Below, one piece after another: positions 26,653 to 35,215 of a stretch of 64,000 nt of DNA. Each line of letters starts with the position of its first letter. Within the stretch, counting starts at the first letter, position 1. The notes below the pieces were generated by a model that saw nothing but the letters and a program-made list of their open reading frames with translations, did no database searches and had not been told where the DNA came from. The DNA is taken from assembly GCF_021728415.1 (NCBI RefSeq), contig NZ_JAKKDV010000002.1:248001-312000 (forward strand), read 5' to 3'. The stretch comes from Flaviramulus multivorans (GTDB lineage Bacteria; Bacteroidota; Bacteroidia; Flavobacteriales; Flavobacteriaceae). The position numbers and the translations under genes were made by a program.

Positions 26653-26853
26653 ATGAACAAACAAGTAAAAACAGTATTATTAGTAGTAGGTTTAGGGCTT
26701 TTAGGCTATGGTATTTACACCTTAGTAGCGCCCGAAGCTTCTGTAAGTATTGGAGAATTTAGTGTAGAAGCACAAGATAATACCAACGCTTATATTACTA
26801 TTGCTTTAGGTATTGCAGCCGTAGCTTTAGGCTTTTTAGGCGGTAAAAAATAA
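26653..26853 (+). CDS. Small two-helix membrane protein (DUF3185-like)
   Basis: A 66-residue protein with two hydrophobic segments, VLLVVGLGLLGYGIYTLV (residues 8-25) and ITIALGIAAVALGFLG (about 48-63), joined by a short acidic linker. It resembles the DUF3185 group of tiny inner-membrane proteins of unknown function. Stand-alone gene between the ABC operon and lpdA. Upstream DNA has a 14-bp palindrome ATTTTACGTAAAAT (26570-26583) and the words GTATGCTT and ATGTTAAA (26597-26615). A strong terminator follows directly. Confidence 0.75.
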   Translation: MNKQVKTVLLVVGLGLLGYGIYTLVAPEASVSIGEFSVEAQDNTNAYITIALGIAAVALGFLGGKK

Positions 26854-26857
26854 AAAC

Positions 26858-26889
26858 AAAAAAGCGAACCTAAATCGGTTCGCTTTTTT
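26858..26889. terminator. Bidirectional intrinsic terminator between the small membrane protein and lpdA
   Basis: A 13-bp perfect stem, AAAAAAGCGAACC (26858-26870) with GGTTCGCTTTTTT (26877-26889), and a six-base loop. U-runs exist in both directions, so it can end the plus-strand small gene and the minus-strand lpdA transcript. Confidence 0.9.
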
Positions 26890-26913
26890 TATGATTCCTA
26901 CTTTGCTTGAGAA

Positions 26914-28314
26914 TTATATGTGTAAAGCTCTATCATCGGTTGCTGCTAAAGCGGCTTCTTTAATCGCCTCTGTAAAGGTTGGATGCGCATGCGACATACG
27001 CGAAATATCTTCCGCCGATGCACGATATTCCATCGCAACCACCGCTTCGGCAATCATATCTGCTGCACGAGCACCAATCATATGAACACCTAAAATCTCA
27101 TCGGTTTTCTTATCGGCTAGAATTTTTACAAACCCATCTAAATCCATACTCGCTCTACTTCTACCTAAAGCACGCATAGGGAACGAGCCCGTTTTGTATT
27201 CTACACCCGCTTCTTTTAATTGCTCTTCGGTTTTACCTACAGCCGCTACTTCTGGCCATGTGTAAACAACCCCTGGGATTAAATTATAATCGATATGTGG
27301 TTTTTGTCCCGCCAAGGTTTCAGCAACAAATACACCTTCTTCTTCTGCCTTATGCGCCAACATAGCGCCTTTAACTACATCGCCAATAGCATAAATGTTT
27401 TTTGCCGATGTTTGTAAATGGTCGTTGACTTCAATCTGACCTCTATCGGTTATTTTAACACCAGCAGCTTCAGCATTTAATCCATCCGTATACGGACGAC
27501 GCCCTACGGATACTAAACAATAATCGCCTTTAAATTCTACTTCTTCCCCTTTTTTGTTATCTGCTTTTACAATAACCTCATCGCCTTTACGCTCTACAGA
27601 TTTTACTTTATGAGACGCGTTTATACTAAATTTGGCTTTCTTTAAAACCTTGTTTAATTCTTTTGATAAACCAGCATCCATAGTTGGAATGATTCTATCT
27701 AAATACTCTATAACAGTAACTTCTGAACCTAAACGCTTATAAACTTGCCCAAGCTCTAAACCAATAACACCACCACCAATAACGATTAAATGTTTTGGTA
27801 TTTCTTTAAGTTTTAAGGCTTCAGTGGATGTGATAACACGCTCTTTATCAAGTTTGATAAATGGTAAATTGGATGGTTTACTACCTGTTGCTATAATGGT
27901 ATTTTTAGCTTCAATCTCGGTAGTTTTATCACCCGAAATAGTAATATGCGTCGCATCTTTAAAGCTTCCCAACCCTTGATATACATCAATCTTGTTTTTC
28001 TTCATTAAAAAATCAATACCACCTGTAGTTTGGTCTACCACGGCTTGCTTGCGCGCAATCATTTTTTCTAGATTCACTTTAACATCTCCTGGGATTTCAA
28101 TACCGTGCTCTTCAAAATGCTTGACCGCATCTTCGTAATGATGCGACGAATCTAAAAGCGCTTTACTTGGTATACAACCTACGTTTAAACATGTGCCTCC
28201 AAGCGTTGAATATTTTTCTATTATGGCCGTTTTCATGCCTAACTGTGCGCAACGAATGGCTGCAACATATCCTCCAGGACCTGAGCCTATTACGGCTACA
28301 TCGTATGAATTCAT
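26914..28314 (-). CDS. lpdA: Dihydrolipoyl dehydrogenase (E3)
   Basis: FAD enzyme that reoxidises dihydrolipoamide in 2-oxoacid dehydrogenase complexes and the glycine cleavage system. The 466-residue protein has the FAD motif GSGPGGYVAAIRCAQ near residue 10, the redox disulfide GGTCLNVGCIPSK near 40, the NAD motif GGGVIGLELGQVY near 180, and the C-terminal His-Glu pair in HAHPTFTEAIKEA. Single gene with its own promoter (TATTTTTG, 28349-28356) and the shared terminator at 26858-26889. Confidence 0.97.
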   Translation of the reverse strand: MNSYDVAVIGSGPGGYVAAIRCAQLGMKTAIIEKYSTLGGTCLNVGCIPSKALLDSSHHYEDAVKHFEEHGIEIPGDVKVNLEKMIARKQAVVDQTTGGIDFLMKKNKIDVYQGLGSFKDATHITISGDKTTEIEAKNTIIATGSKPSNLPFIKLDKERVITSTEALKLKEIPKHLIVIGGGVIGLELGQVYKRLGSEVTVIEYLDRIIPTMDAGLSKELNKVLKKAKFSINASHKVKSVERKGDEVIVKADNKKGEEVEFKGDYCLVSVGRRPYTDGLNAEAAGVKITDRGQIEVNDHLQTSAKNIYAIGDVVKGAMLAHKAEEEGVFVAETLAGQKPHIDYNLIPGVVYTWPEVAAVGKTEEQLKEAGVEYKTGSFPMRALGRSRASMDLDGFVKILADKKTDEILGVHMIGARAADMIAEAVVAMEYRASAEDISRMSHAHPTFTEAIKEAALAATDDRALHI

Positions 28315-28348
28315 ATTAAGTATTGAAATTATTTGTTAAAATGAATGC

Positions 28349-28356
28349 CAAAAATA
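28349..28356 (-). promoter_or_regulatory. Promoter -7 box for lpdA
   Basis: On the minus strand TATTTTTG matches TAnnTTTG; a TTG lies 22 bases further upstream as a possible -33 element. The leader to the ATG is about 30 bases. Confidence 0.55.
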
Positions 28357-28431
28357 CAAATTTTGATTCACTCAATCCCAATAGTCTCTAGCATAATTTT
28401 CGTATCTTTTAGGAACAAAACATATTAAATC

Positions 28432-28641
28432 ATGGAAAATCATATCTACAAAAAAATTGAAATTGTTGGCACATCGGAAAAATCGAGTGACGATGCTATA
28501 GAAAACGCCATAAAAAAGGCATCAAAATCTGTTGAAAACTTGAGATGGTTTGAGGTTATAGAAACCCGAGGCAACATAAAAAACGGTAAAGTTGACATGT
28601 GGCAAGCTACCATCAAGCTTGGTTTTACAATGAAACAATAA
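28432..28641 (+). CDS. Dodecin family flavin-binding protein
   Basis: A 69-residue protein with the dodecin layout: strand-helix-two strands, HIYKKIEIVGTSEKS, the helix DDAIENAIKKASKSV, then LRWFEVIETRGNI with the Trp that stacks on flavin and a final strand WQATIKLGF. Dodecins form 12-mers that store or buffer riboflavin and FMN. Stand-alone gene, divergent from lpdA; the link to flavoprotein supply is only suggested by that neighbourhood. Confidence 0.92.
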   Translation: MENHIYKKIEIVGTSEKSSDDAIENAIKKASKSVENLRWFEVIETRGNIKNGKVDMWQATIKLGFTMKQ

Positions 28642-28688
28642 AGGTGATTCTTGTTGTTTCTGTCAGTAATAGCAATTATAAAATAGGG

Positions 28689-29546
28689 TTACACTTTTTT
28701 GGCAACCAAGGTTAAATCGGGTTCTTTTACAGTCACCGAGATTACTTGCTCGTTTTCAACTTGAAAACTTATGAATACCGATGGGAATTTATTATAGCGA
28801 AACTCGTGGTCTTTTACTTTGTAAAGCGCACCTCCAAAATTTCCTAACGAACCAAAGGTTAGCATGTCGCGCATATTTTGTTTTACTGAAAAGCCTTCGT
28901 TATCGCCTTCGCCATATTTATAATCGCCTAAATATTTTTCTTTGCCTTCTGTAAGTTCTTCGAAAGTAGCACCATCTGCGTTTCCTAACTGTTCTAAATA
29001 ACTGATTAACTTTTCGCTATTTGTAATTTGGTCTGCGGTCATTTTATCTTTCATTCTTAAACCCACTGTGGCGTGTTGTAACAAACTAATACCGTGTGGT
29101 CCGTAATTCTCTTGAATTCCAGGATAGAATTCAATCATAGATTTTACGGTATCATAAGCACCTAAAGTGGCAAACGTAAAAATATTGGCTTTGGCACCTT
29201 TGCTTAATAAATACGCGATAATATCCCGTCGACCCACATGAGACGCCGCACCAATAGCTGATTCCCAATCACCAAAACCCCAATCCCAAGTAGCTCGAGA
29301 TAATTCTGGGCGTTTGTCAACTAACTCCTTAACACGGTCTAAATCAAAATGAGATTTCCCTACAACTTCATTCACTATGGCATCATCAATAGCTGGATAT
29401 CGGTTGGATAAATTATCCTTTGCGTTGTTTGTGTTATTGAAGTCATAAATACTTTTAGCATAAGTAATACTAGGAATAGAAACGGCTAAAATTCCAAAAA
29501 CAGAACTTTTAACTAAGGCTCTTCGGGAGATAGAATGCTTATTCAT
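28689..29546 (-). CDS. Tat-exported ankyrin-repeat-like protein
   Basis: A 285-residue protein with an N-terminal twin-arginine-type signal (SISRRALVKSSVFGILAVS), so it is probably exported folded. The mature protein has ankyrin-like units: WESAIGAASHVGRRDIIAYL, LLSKGAKANIFTFATLGAYD and LLQHATVGLR. A C-terminal beta-rich part (YRYNKFPSVFISFQVEN region) follows. Ankyrin repeats bind protein partners; here the role is unknown. The Tat signal is unusual for a protein without an obvious cofactor. Divergent from smpB across a 145-base region with an inverted repeat. Confidence 0.75.
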   Translation of the reverse strand: MNKHSISRRALVKSSVFGILAVSIPSITYAKSIYDFNNTNNAKDNLSNRYPAIDDAIVNEVVGKSHFDLDRVKELVDKRPELSRATWDWGFGDWESAIGAASHVGRRDIIAYLLSKGAKANIFTFATLGAYDTVKSMIEFYPGIQENYGPHGISLLQHATVGLRMKDKMTADQITNSEKLISYLEQLGNADGATFEELTEGKEKYLGDYKYGEGDNEGFSVKQNMRDMLTFGSLGNFGGALYKVKDHEFRYNKFPSVFISFQVENEQVISVTVKEPDLTLVAKKV

Positions 29547-29597
29547 AATGGATTAATTTCTAAAAAGGTAAAATAATTTCTGCCTTAAGTCATCAAT

Positions 29598-29619
29598 TTT
29601 AACATAGCATTATGTTAAA
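29598..29619. promoter_or_regulatory. Inverted repeat between ankyrin-like gene and smpB
   Basis: TTTAACAT (29598-29605) and ATGTTAAA (29612-29619) form a perfect 8-bp dyad with a six-base spacer, followed by GTATGCTT. The same words occur upstream of the small membrane protein gene at about 26597-26615, suggesting a shared regulator. Confidence 0.35.
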
Positions 29620-29677
29620 GGTATGCTTCAATTAAAATGAAAATAATTTATTTAAAACGTAGCTTCATAAAATTATG

Positions 29678-29685
29678 TAGTTTTG
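29678..29685 (+). promoter_or_regulatory. Promoter -7 box for smpB
   Basis: TAGTTTTG matches TAnnTTTG exactly and ends six bases before the smpB ATG. Transcription would begin at or next to the start codon, giving a leaderless message. Confidence 0.55.
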
Positions 29686-29691
29686 TGGTGC

Positions 29692-30150
29692 ATGCAAAAG
29701 AATATAAACATACTGAATAAAAAAGCGCGTTTTCAATACGAAATATTGGATAAATACACCGCTGGAATTGTGCTTACGGGAACCGAAATAAAATCGATAC
29801 GAAGTAGTAAAGCCTCCATTGCCGAAAGTTTTTGTGAGTTTAATGAACAGGGTGAACTTTTTGTAATTAATATGACGATTGAAGAGTATTTATACGGTAC
29901 TTATTATAACCATAAACCTAAGGCGGAGCGCAAGTTGCTTTTAAATAAAAAAGAGTTAAAAAAGCTTAATAAAGAGGTTCAAAATACGGGCTTAACCATT
30001 ATACCGTTACGTTTGTTTATAAACGACAAAGGCTATGCGAAACTTGAAATTGCCCTGGCTAAAGGAAAAAAACTGTACGATAAACGTGAAACTATAAAGG
30101 ATAGAGACAATAAGCGCAACCTTGATAGAGTTAAAAAGATATACAAATAG
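29692..30150 (+). CDS. smpB: SsrA-binding protein SmpB
   Basis: SmpB binds tmRNA and the ribosome to rescue stalled translation. The 152-residue protein (typical length 150-160) has [20 protein letters not shown], the family block [20 protein letters not shown], and a C-terminal basic tail beginning [11 protein letters not shown] that folds in the decoding centre. The ATG at 29692 is chosen; an in-frame TTG at 29683 would lie inside the -7 promoter box. No tmRNA gene is seen in the window. Confidence 0.97.
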   Translation: MQKNINILNKKARFQYEILDKYTAGIVLTGTEIKSIRSSKASIAESFCEFNEQGELFVINMTIEEYLYGTYYNHKPKAERKLLLNKKELKKLNKEVQNTGLTIIPLRLFINDKGYAKLEIALAKGKKLYDKRETIKDRDNKRNLDRVKKIYK

Positions 30151-30177
30151 CATATTAAAAATTATAAAACGAGTTTT

Positions 30178-30726
30178 ATGAAAACATGGTTTTCCATTTT
30201 GTTAATTGGTTTTATTGCCCTTAATGTTCAGGCACAAAACAATACAAAACAAGAAAAAGAGGCTGCTGAATTTAAAATTGATAGCCTTAGTGTTACAACT
30301 TTAGATGGCACCATCAGGTCGTTATACAATGTTATCTCTGGTAGTAAAGGAATGGAGCGCAATTGGAAACAATTTAAATACCTTTTTAAACCCAATGCCA
30401 AACTTATCCCGTCGGGTAAAAACCCAGAAGGTGATTTTATGGTTCGGTATTTAAAACCCGAAGATTACATAAAAAGCTCTGGTAAATGGTTGGTTGAAAA
30501 TGGTTTTTTTGAAAAAGAAATCCATAGGCAAACCGATGTGTTTGGTAATATAGCCCAAGTGTTTAGCACCTATGAATCGTTTAAGAGTGAAGCCGACACC
30601 AAACCTTTTATGAGAGGTATCAATAGTATTCAATTGCTTTATGATGGAGCGCGTTGGTGGATTATTAATATTTATTGGCAACAGGAAACCGAAGAACACC
30701 CCATTCCAAAAAAATACCTTCCTTAA
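30178..30726 (+). CDS. Secreted NTF2-like protein of unknown function
   Basis: A 182-residue protein with a signal peptide (MKTWFSILLIGFIALNVQAQ). The rest has the look of an NTF2/SnoaL-like cone fold: an N-terminal helix with LDGTIRSLYNVISG, then strands ending RGINSIQLLYDGARWWIINI, where Trp-Trp-Ile-Ile-Asn is typical of the last strands. I do not know its substrate; no catalytic residues are evident. Starts 27 bases after smpB and is followed nine bases later by a flavin-reductase-fold gene, so the three may share a transcript. Confidence 0.75.
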   Translation: MKTWFSILLIGFIALNVQAQNNTKQEKEAAEFKIDSLSVTTLDGTIRSLYNVISGSKGMERNWKQFKYLFKPNAKLIPSGKNPEGDFMVRYLKPEDYIKSSGKWLVENGFFEKEIHRQTDVFGNIAQVFSTYESFKSEADTKPFMRGINSIQLLYDGARWWIINIYWQQETEEHPIPKKYLP

Positions 30727-30735
30727 ATTGATGAC

Positions 30736-31281
30736 ATGAGTAAAATACTATCTGAAATAACACCAGAATTACAGGATTTTATAAAGGAACAGAAAATCTT
30801 TTTTGTTGGTACTGCTGCACAAGAAGGTCGTGTAAATGTATCTCCTAAAGGTCACGACACCCTGAGAGTTTTGGGTCCTAATAAATTGGTTTGGTTAAAC
30901 TTAACTGGAAGTGGTAATGAAACGGCTGCTCATCTTTTACAGCACGATAGAATGACTATTATGTTTTGTGCTTTTGATGGCAAGCCTCTTATTTTAAGAT
31001 TGTACGGACACGCCAACATATATCATGAGCGTGATGATGAATTTAAAAAATACATGAGTTTGTTTGAAGAAAATACAGGCTCACGTCAAATTATTGAATT
31101 AGAGGTTGACATGGTACAAACATCGTGCGGTTACGCCGTTCCTTTAATGGATTTTAAGGAAGAACGCGGTATGCTAAATTCTTGGTCGCAAAAACAAGGA
31201 AAAGCACGCATTGAAAGTTATTGGGAAGAAAAAAACACCAAAAGTATTGATGGTTTTGAGACTAAAATTTTAGGCGATTAG
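30736..31281 (+). CDS. Pyridoxamine 5'-phosphate oxidase family protein
   Basis: A 181-residue FMN-binding split-barrel protein. It starts MSKILSEITPELQDFIKEQK and continues FFVGTAAQEGRVNVSPKGHD, the usual N-terminal strands of this family. LTGSGNETAAHLLQHDRMTI and RLYGHANIYHERD follow. Members include oxidoreductases of unknown substrate and haem or F420-related enzymes; nothing here points to a role in vitamin B6 synthesis itself. It converges on pcm with one base between the stop codons. Confidence 0.85.
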   Translation: MSKILSEITPELQDFIKEQKIFFVGTAAQEGRVNVSPKGHDTLRVLGPNKLVWLNLTGSGNETAAHLLQHDRMTIMFCAFDGKPLILRLYGHANIYHERDDEFKKYMSLFEENTGSRQIIELEVDMVQTSCGYAVPLMDFKEERGMLNSWSQKQGKARIESYWEEKNTKSIDGFETKILGD

Positions 31282-31282
31282 A

Positions 31283-31924
31283 TTAGTTTTTATCTTCTAA
31301 TAATGGTACAAATCTAAATTCTCCATACTCCTGCTGTTCAAATTCTTTAGGGCCTTTTCGTATAAAAAGGGTCATAACTTGCACATCATCACCAACAGGA
31401 ATTACTAACCTACCTCCTATTTTTAACTGACTTAACAAAGGCTTGGGTACAAAAGGCGCTCCAGCAGTTACAATAATACTGTCAAAAGGTGCTTCCTCTT
31501 TTAAGCCTTTATAACCATCACCAAAAATGAGTTTCTTAGCTCGATATCCTAATTTTGGTAAAAATTTACTGGTTTTTTTAAACAATTCTAATTGGCGCTC
31601 TATACTAAAAACTTTAGCTCCTAGTTCGCATAAAACAGCTGTTTGGTAACCACTGCCCGTGCCTATTTCTAAGATTTTATCTCCAGGTTTTACTTCCAAT
31701 AATTCTGTTTGAAAAGCTACTGTGTATGGTTGTGAAATAGTTTGATCCGCAGCAATAGGAAATGCTTTATCTTGATAAGCATGGTCTAAAAAACCAGAAT
31801 CCATAAACAAGTGCCTAGGTATTTTACCAATGGCCTTTAATACCTTTTCATCCTTTATTCCTTTGGCTTCTATAATGTTAACAAGTTGTTGTCTTAATCC
31901 TTTATGTTTAAAAGTATCCTTCAA
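31283..31924 (-). CDS. pcm: Protein-L-isoaspartate O-methyltransferase
   Basis: SAM-dependent repair enzyme methylating isoaspartyl residues of damaged proteins. The 213-residue protein has the Pcm motif SQPYTVAFQTELL, SAM motif I VLEIGTGSGYQTAVLCE-like (KILEIGTGSGYQTAVL) near residue 85, and GRLVIPVGDD near 170. The start is TTG (LKDTFKHKGLRQQ frame); no ATG fits. A TAATTTTA-like -7 sequence lies upstream. Divergent from the Gfo/Idh/MocA gene over 159 bases that contain a long-range inverted repeat. Confidence 0.93.
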   Translation of the reverse strand: MKDTFKHKGLRQQLVNIIEAKGIKDEKVLKAIGKIPRHLFMDSGFLDHAYQDKAFPIAADQTISQPYTVAFQTELLEVKPGDKILEIGTGSGYQTAVLCELGAKVFSIERQLELFKKTSKFLPKLGYRAKKLIFGDGYKGLKEEAPFDSIIVTAGAPFVPKPLLSQLKIGGRLVIPVGDDVQVMTLFIRKGPKEFEQQEYGEFRFVPLLEDKN

Positions 31925-31977
31925 TTTTTGGTGGTGTTTAGTTCGCTAAAATTAGTTAAACATTTTAAAGCTTGAAA

Positions 31978-32034
31978 CTATTTACGCAGAATTAATTATT
32001 AGCAACAAAACGTCAAAATATTCATCGTAAATAG
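31978..32034. promoter_or_regulatory. Long-spaced inverted repeat between pcm and oxidoreductase gene
   Basis: CTATTTACG (31978-31986) and CGTAAATAG (32026-32034) form a perfect 9-bp inverted repeat separated by 39 bases. It lies upstream of both divergent genes and could be paired operators or a transcript stem. Confidence 0.3.
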
Positions 32035-32057
32035 CTAATTTCATCTATTAATTATCT

Positions 32058-32065
32058 TATTTTTG
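32058..32065 (+). promoter_or_regulatory. Promoter -7 box for the 32084-39223 run
   Basis: TATTTTTG, a perfect TAnnTTTG match, ends 18 bases before the ATG of the Gfo/Idh/MocA gene. The genes behind it follow with gaps of 3 to 25 bases. Confidence 0.6.
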
Positions 32066-32083
32066 TTGAAAACGTAAAAAATT

Positions 32084-33043
32084 ATGCTCAAAGCTGGTGT
32101 ACTTGGTGCTGGCCACCTTGGAAAAATTCATTTAAGACTCCTTAAGCAATCTGATAAATATAATTTAGTTGGTTTTTATGATGCCGATGAAGCCAATGGC
32201 AAAAAGGTAGAAGAAGAATTTGGGTACAAGTTTTTCAATTCTATTGATGCCCTTATTGATGCTGTTGATATGGTAGATATTGTGACTCCCACGCTTTCTC
32301 ATTATGAGTGCGCTAAACAAGCTATAGCTAAAGGCAAGCATATTTTTATTGAAAAGCCTATTACCAATACGGTTGAAGAAGCGGAACACATTCGGGAGCT
32401 TTTAGCAGAAAACAATTTACGTGGACAAGTAGGGCATGTTGAACGTTTTAATCCTGCTTATTTAGCGGTAAAAGACGATATTAAATCGCCTATGTTTATT
32501 GAAGCGCATAGGTTAGCAGAATTTAATCCACGTGGTACTGATGTTCCAGTGGTTTTGGATTTAATGATTCATGATATCGATATCGTATTAAGTGTTGTAA
32601 AATCGAAAATTAAAAATATTTCGGCTAGTGGTGTCTCGGTTATTAGTGATACACCAGATATTGCCAATGCACGACTTGAATTTGAAAATGGTTGTGTAGC
32701 AAATTTAACAGCTAGCAGGATTTCGCTCAAAAAAATGCGTAAAACACGTTTCTTTCAAAAAGATGCTTATATCTCGGTTGATTTTCTAACTAAAAAATGT
32801 GAAGTCGTAAAAATGAAAGACGCTCCTGAAAATCCAGGAGATTTTGATATGATTTTGCAGAATGCCGAAGGTATTAAAAAGCAAATCTATTTTGATAACC
32901 CAAAAATAGAAGATAACAACTCCATTTTAGATGAATTAGAAACATTTGCCGATGCTATTAATACCAACACCACACCTGTGGTTACCTTACATGATGGTAC
33001 CGAAGCATTACGTGTTGCTACTCAAATAATAAATTGTTTTTAA
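32084..33043 (+). CDS. Gfo/Idh/MocA-family oxidoreductase
   Basis: A 319-residue NAD(P)-dependent oxidoreductase. The Rossmann motif is GVLGAGHLGKIHLRLL at residues 5-20, then the family EKP block FIEKPITNT near 91. The C-terminal alpha/beta domain has LDLMIHDIDIVLS with the conserved Asp/His. Homologues act on sugars, inositol or biliverdin; in this phylum relatives of this length are common in single copy beside 3-hydroxyacyl-CoA dehydrogenase. The substrate is not evident. First gene of a long plus-strand run. Confidence 0.88.
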   Translation: MLKAGVLGAGHLGKIHLRLLKQSDKYNLVGFYDADEANGKKVEEEFGYKFFNSIDALIDAVDMVDIVTPTLSHYECAKQAIAKGKHIFIEKPITNTVEEAEHIRELLAENNLRGQVGHVERFNPAYLAVKDDIKSPMFIEAHRLAEFNPRGTDVPVVLDLMIHDIDIVLSVVKSKIKNISASGVSVISDTPDIANARLEFENGCVANLTASRISLKKMRKTRFFQKDAYISVDFLTKKCEVVKMKDAPENPGDFDMILQNAEGIKKQIYFDNPKIEDNNSILDELETFADAINTNTTPVVTLHDGTEALRVATQIINCF

Positions 33044-33052
33044 AATAAACTA

Positions 33053-33943
33053 ATGAAAAATATTTCAGTTATAGGAGCAGGTACTATGGGAAATGGTATT
33101 GCCCATACCTTTGCTCAAAGCGGATTTAAAGTAAACCTGATTGATATAAGTGAAGCTTCTTTAAAAAGGGGATTAGATACTATTTCGAAGAATTTAGACC
33201 GAATGATTTCCAAAGAGGTTATAACGGATTCGGACAAAGCAAATACCTTATCTAACATTACAACTTTTACACAAGTAAAAGACGGTGTAAAGCAGGTTGA
33301 TTTAGTTGTTGAGGCAGCTACCGAAAATGTGGATTTAAAACTTAACATTTTTAAGGAACTCGATAACGTTTGTGACGCTCATACCATTTTAGCTACCAAC
33401 ACTTCCTCTATTTCTATTACGCAAATAGCAGCCGTAACAAATAGGTCTGAAAAAGTAATAGGAATGCATTTTATGAACCCTGTTCCAATTATGAAATTGG
33501 TTGAAATTATTCGCGGTTACAATACCAGTGATGATGTAACCAATACCATTATGGAGCTTTCCAAAACTTTAGGTAAAGTGCCAGTTGAAGTTAATGATTA
33601 TCCTGGTTTTGTTGCTAATCGTATTTTAATGCCGATGCTGAACGAATCCATTGAAACTTTGTATAATGGCGTTGCAGGAGTTCAAGAAATTGATACGGTT
33701 ATGAAATTAGGAATGGCGCACCCTATGGGACCATTACAATTAGCAGATTTTATTGGTTTAGATGTTTGCTTATCTATTTTAAATGTAATGTATGATGGTT
33801 TTAAAAACCCTAAATATGCACCGTGCCCATTATTAGTAAATATGGTTCGCGCTGGTAAATTAGGTGTTAAATCTGGTGAAGGCTTTTATGATTATTCTCA
33901 AAGTAGAAAAGCAGAGGATGTGGCTTCACAATTCTTGAAGTAA
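33053..33943 (+). CDS. 3-hydroxybutyryl-CoA dehydrogenase
   Basis: NAD(P)-dependent enzyme converting 3-hydroxybutyryl-CoA and acetoacetyl-CoA. The 296-residue protein has the N-terminal motif VIGAGTMGNGIAHTFAQSG, the catalytic block GMHFMNPVPIMKLVEII with His near residue 140, a Glu partner, and DYPGFVANRILMPMLNE. The C-terminal helical domain includes KLGMAHPMGPLQLADFIGLD. Length fits the short Hbd type rather than FadB fusions. Acts in fatty acid or polyhydroxybutyrate-type metabolism in the cytosol; nine bases after the previous gene. Confidence 0.92.
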   Translation: MKNISVIGAGTMGNGIAHTFAQSGFKVNLIDISEASLKRGLDTISKNLDRMISKEVITDSDKANTLSNITTFTQVKDGVKQVDLVVEAATENVDLKLNIFKELDNVCDAHTILATNTSSISITQIAAVTNRSEKVIGMHFMNPVPIMKLVEIIRGYNTSDDVTNTIMELSKTLGKVPVEVNDYPGFVANRILMPMLNESIETLYNGVAGVQEIDTVMKLGMAHPMGPLQLADFIGLDVCLSILNVMYDGFKNPKYAPCPLLVNMVRAGKLGVKSGEGFYDYSQSRKAEDVASQFLK

Positions 33944-33951
33944 TATATGTA

Positions 33952-35190
33952 ATGGCAAAAATAATTCCATTTAAAGCAGTCCGTCCAACCCGCGATAAAG
34001 TTAGCTTAGTAGCATCGCGCTCGTACCAAAGTTATACCCAATCAGAATTGGAAGCGCGTTTAGACTACAATCCGTTTTCTTTTTTACATATTATAAATCC
34101 TGGTTACAAATACCATAAAGATATTGTTGGTAAAGAGCGCTATAGTTTGGTGAGAAATAGATATCAGGAATTTAAAGAAGACAACATTTTTATTCAGGAT
34201 AAATTGCCTTCATATTACATATATAAAATTGTAAACCGTGAAGGGTTATCGTTCTCTGGTATTATAGCTGCAGCAAGTGCAGATGACTATAAAAACGATA
34301 TTATAAAAAAGCACGAAGACACCATCGAGTATCGTGAAATTATTTTTAAAGATTACTTAAAAACAGTAGGTTTTAATGCGGAACCAGTGCTATTAACTTA
34401 TCCCGACAACACAGTTATTGAAAATATAATACTAGAAGCACAAAAGGAACGTGCAGAATTTGAATTTACCACCACTTATCGTGATACACACTATATGTGG
34501 AAAGTAGATGATGATGCTTTGGTGAACATTATAAATTTGGAGTTTGAAAGTATGCAAACGGTTTATATTGCTGATGGTCATCATCGCTGTGCGTCATCCT
34601 ATTTGCTTTCAGATGAATTAAAATCTGAAAATAAAAACCATACAGGTAAAGAGCCCTATAATTATTTTATGACCTACCTTATTCCGGAGTCTGATTTAAA
34701 AATTCATGAGTTTAATAGGTTGATTAAAGATTTAAATGGTTTATCAAAGGAGTCTTTTTTAATAAAACTGGATGCCATGTTTCGTATAGAAAATAGAGGA
34801 ACTGAGTTTTATAAACCTACTAAAAAGCATCATTTTAGTATGTATTTGGATGGTGAATTTTATTCACTTTATCTCAGAAAAAATAATTACGCTTTTAATA
34901 CGGCGTTAGATGCCTTAGATACCCAAGTGCTTTATAAAACCATTTTAGAACCTATTTTAGGAATAACCGATTTGAGAAATGATACAAGAATTCATTATTC
35001 ACATGGTAAAAACGATTTGGTAAATATTAAAGAAAAAGTGGACGATGGTTTGTTTCAAGTTGGTTTTGGTTTAGTTCCGATTACCGTAAACGAACTTAAA
35101 GCAATAGCTGATGAAGGACTAACAATGCCTCCAAAAAGTACTTTTATCGAACCCAAGTTACGAAGTGGTGTTACTATTTATGAATTCTAA
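33952..35190 (+). CDS. DUF1015 family protein
   Basis: A 412-residue cytosolic protein matching the DUF1015 (SerC-like) family. It begins MAKIIPFKAVRPTRDKVSLV, has YIADGHHRCASSY near residue 205 (characteristic, with a His-His that could bind a ligand or metal), and ends with VPITVNELKAIADEGLTMPP and STFIEPKLRSG. The biochemical role is not established. In many bacteria it lies near serine or PLP genes; here it precedes a YggS gene by 25 bases, which fits a link to PLP or amino-acid metabolism. Confidence 0.9.
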   Translation: MAKIIPFKAVRPTRDKVSLVASRSYQSYTQSELEARLDYNPFSFLHIINPGYKYHKDIVGKERYSLVRNRYQEFKEDNIFIQDKLPSYYIYKIVNREGLSFSGIIAAASADDYKNDIIKKHEDTIEYREIIFKDYLKTVGFNAEPVLLTYPDNTVIENIILEAQKERAEFEFTTTYRDTHYMWKVDDDALVNIINLEFESMQTVYIADGHHRCASSYLLSDELKSENKNHTGKEPYNYFMTYLIPESDLKIHEFNRLIKDLNGLSKESFLIKLDAMFRIENRGTEFYKPTKKHHFSMYLDGEFYSLYLRKNNYAFNTALDALDTQVLYKTILEPILGITDLRNDTRIHYSHGKNDLVNIKEKVDDGLFQVGFGLVPITVNELKAIADEGLTMPPKSTFIEPKLRSGVTIYEF

Positions 35191-35215
35191 AATAGTATCA
35201 AAATAAATTAGAATA

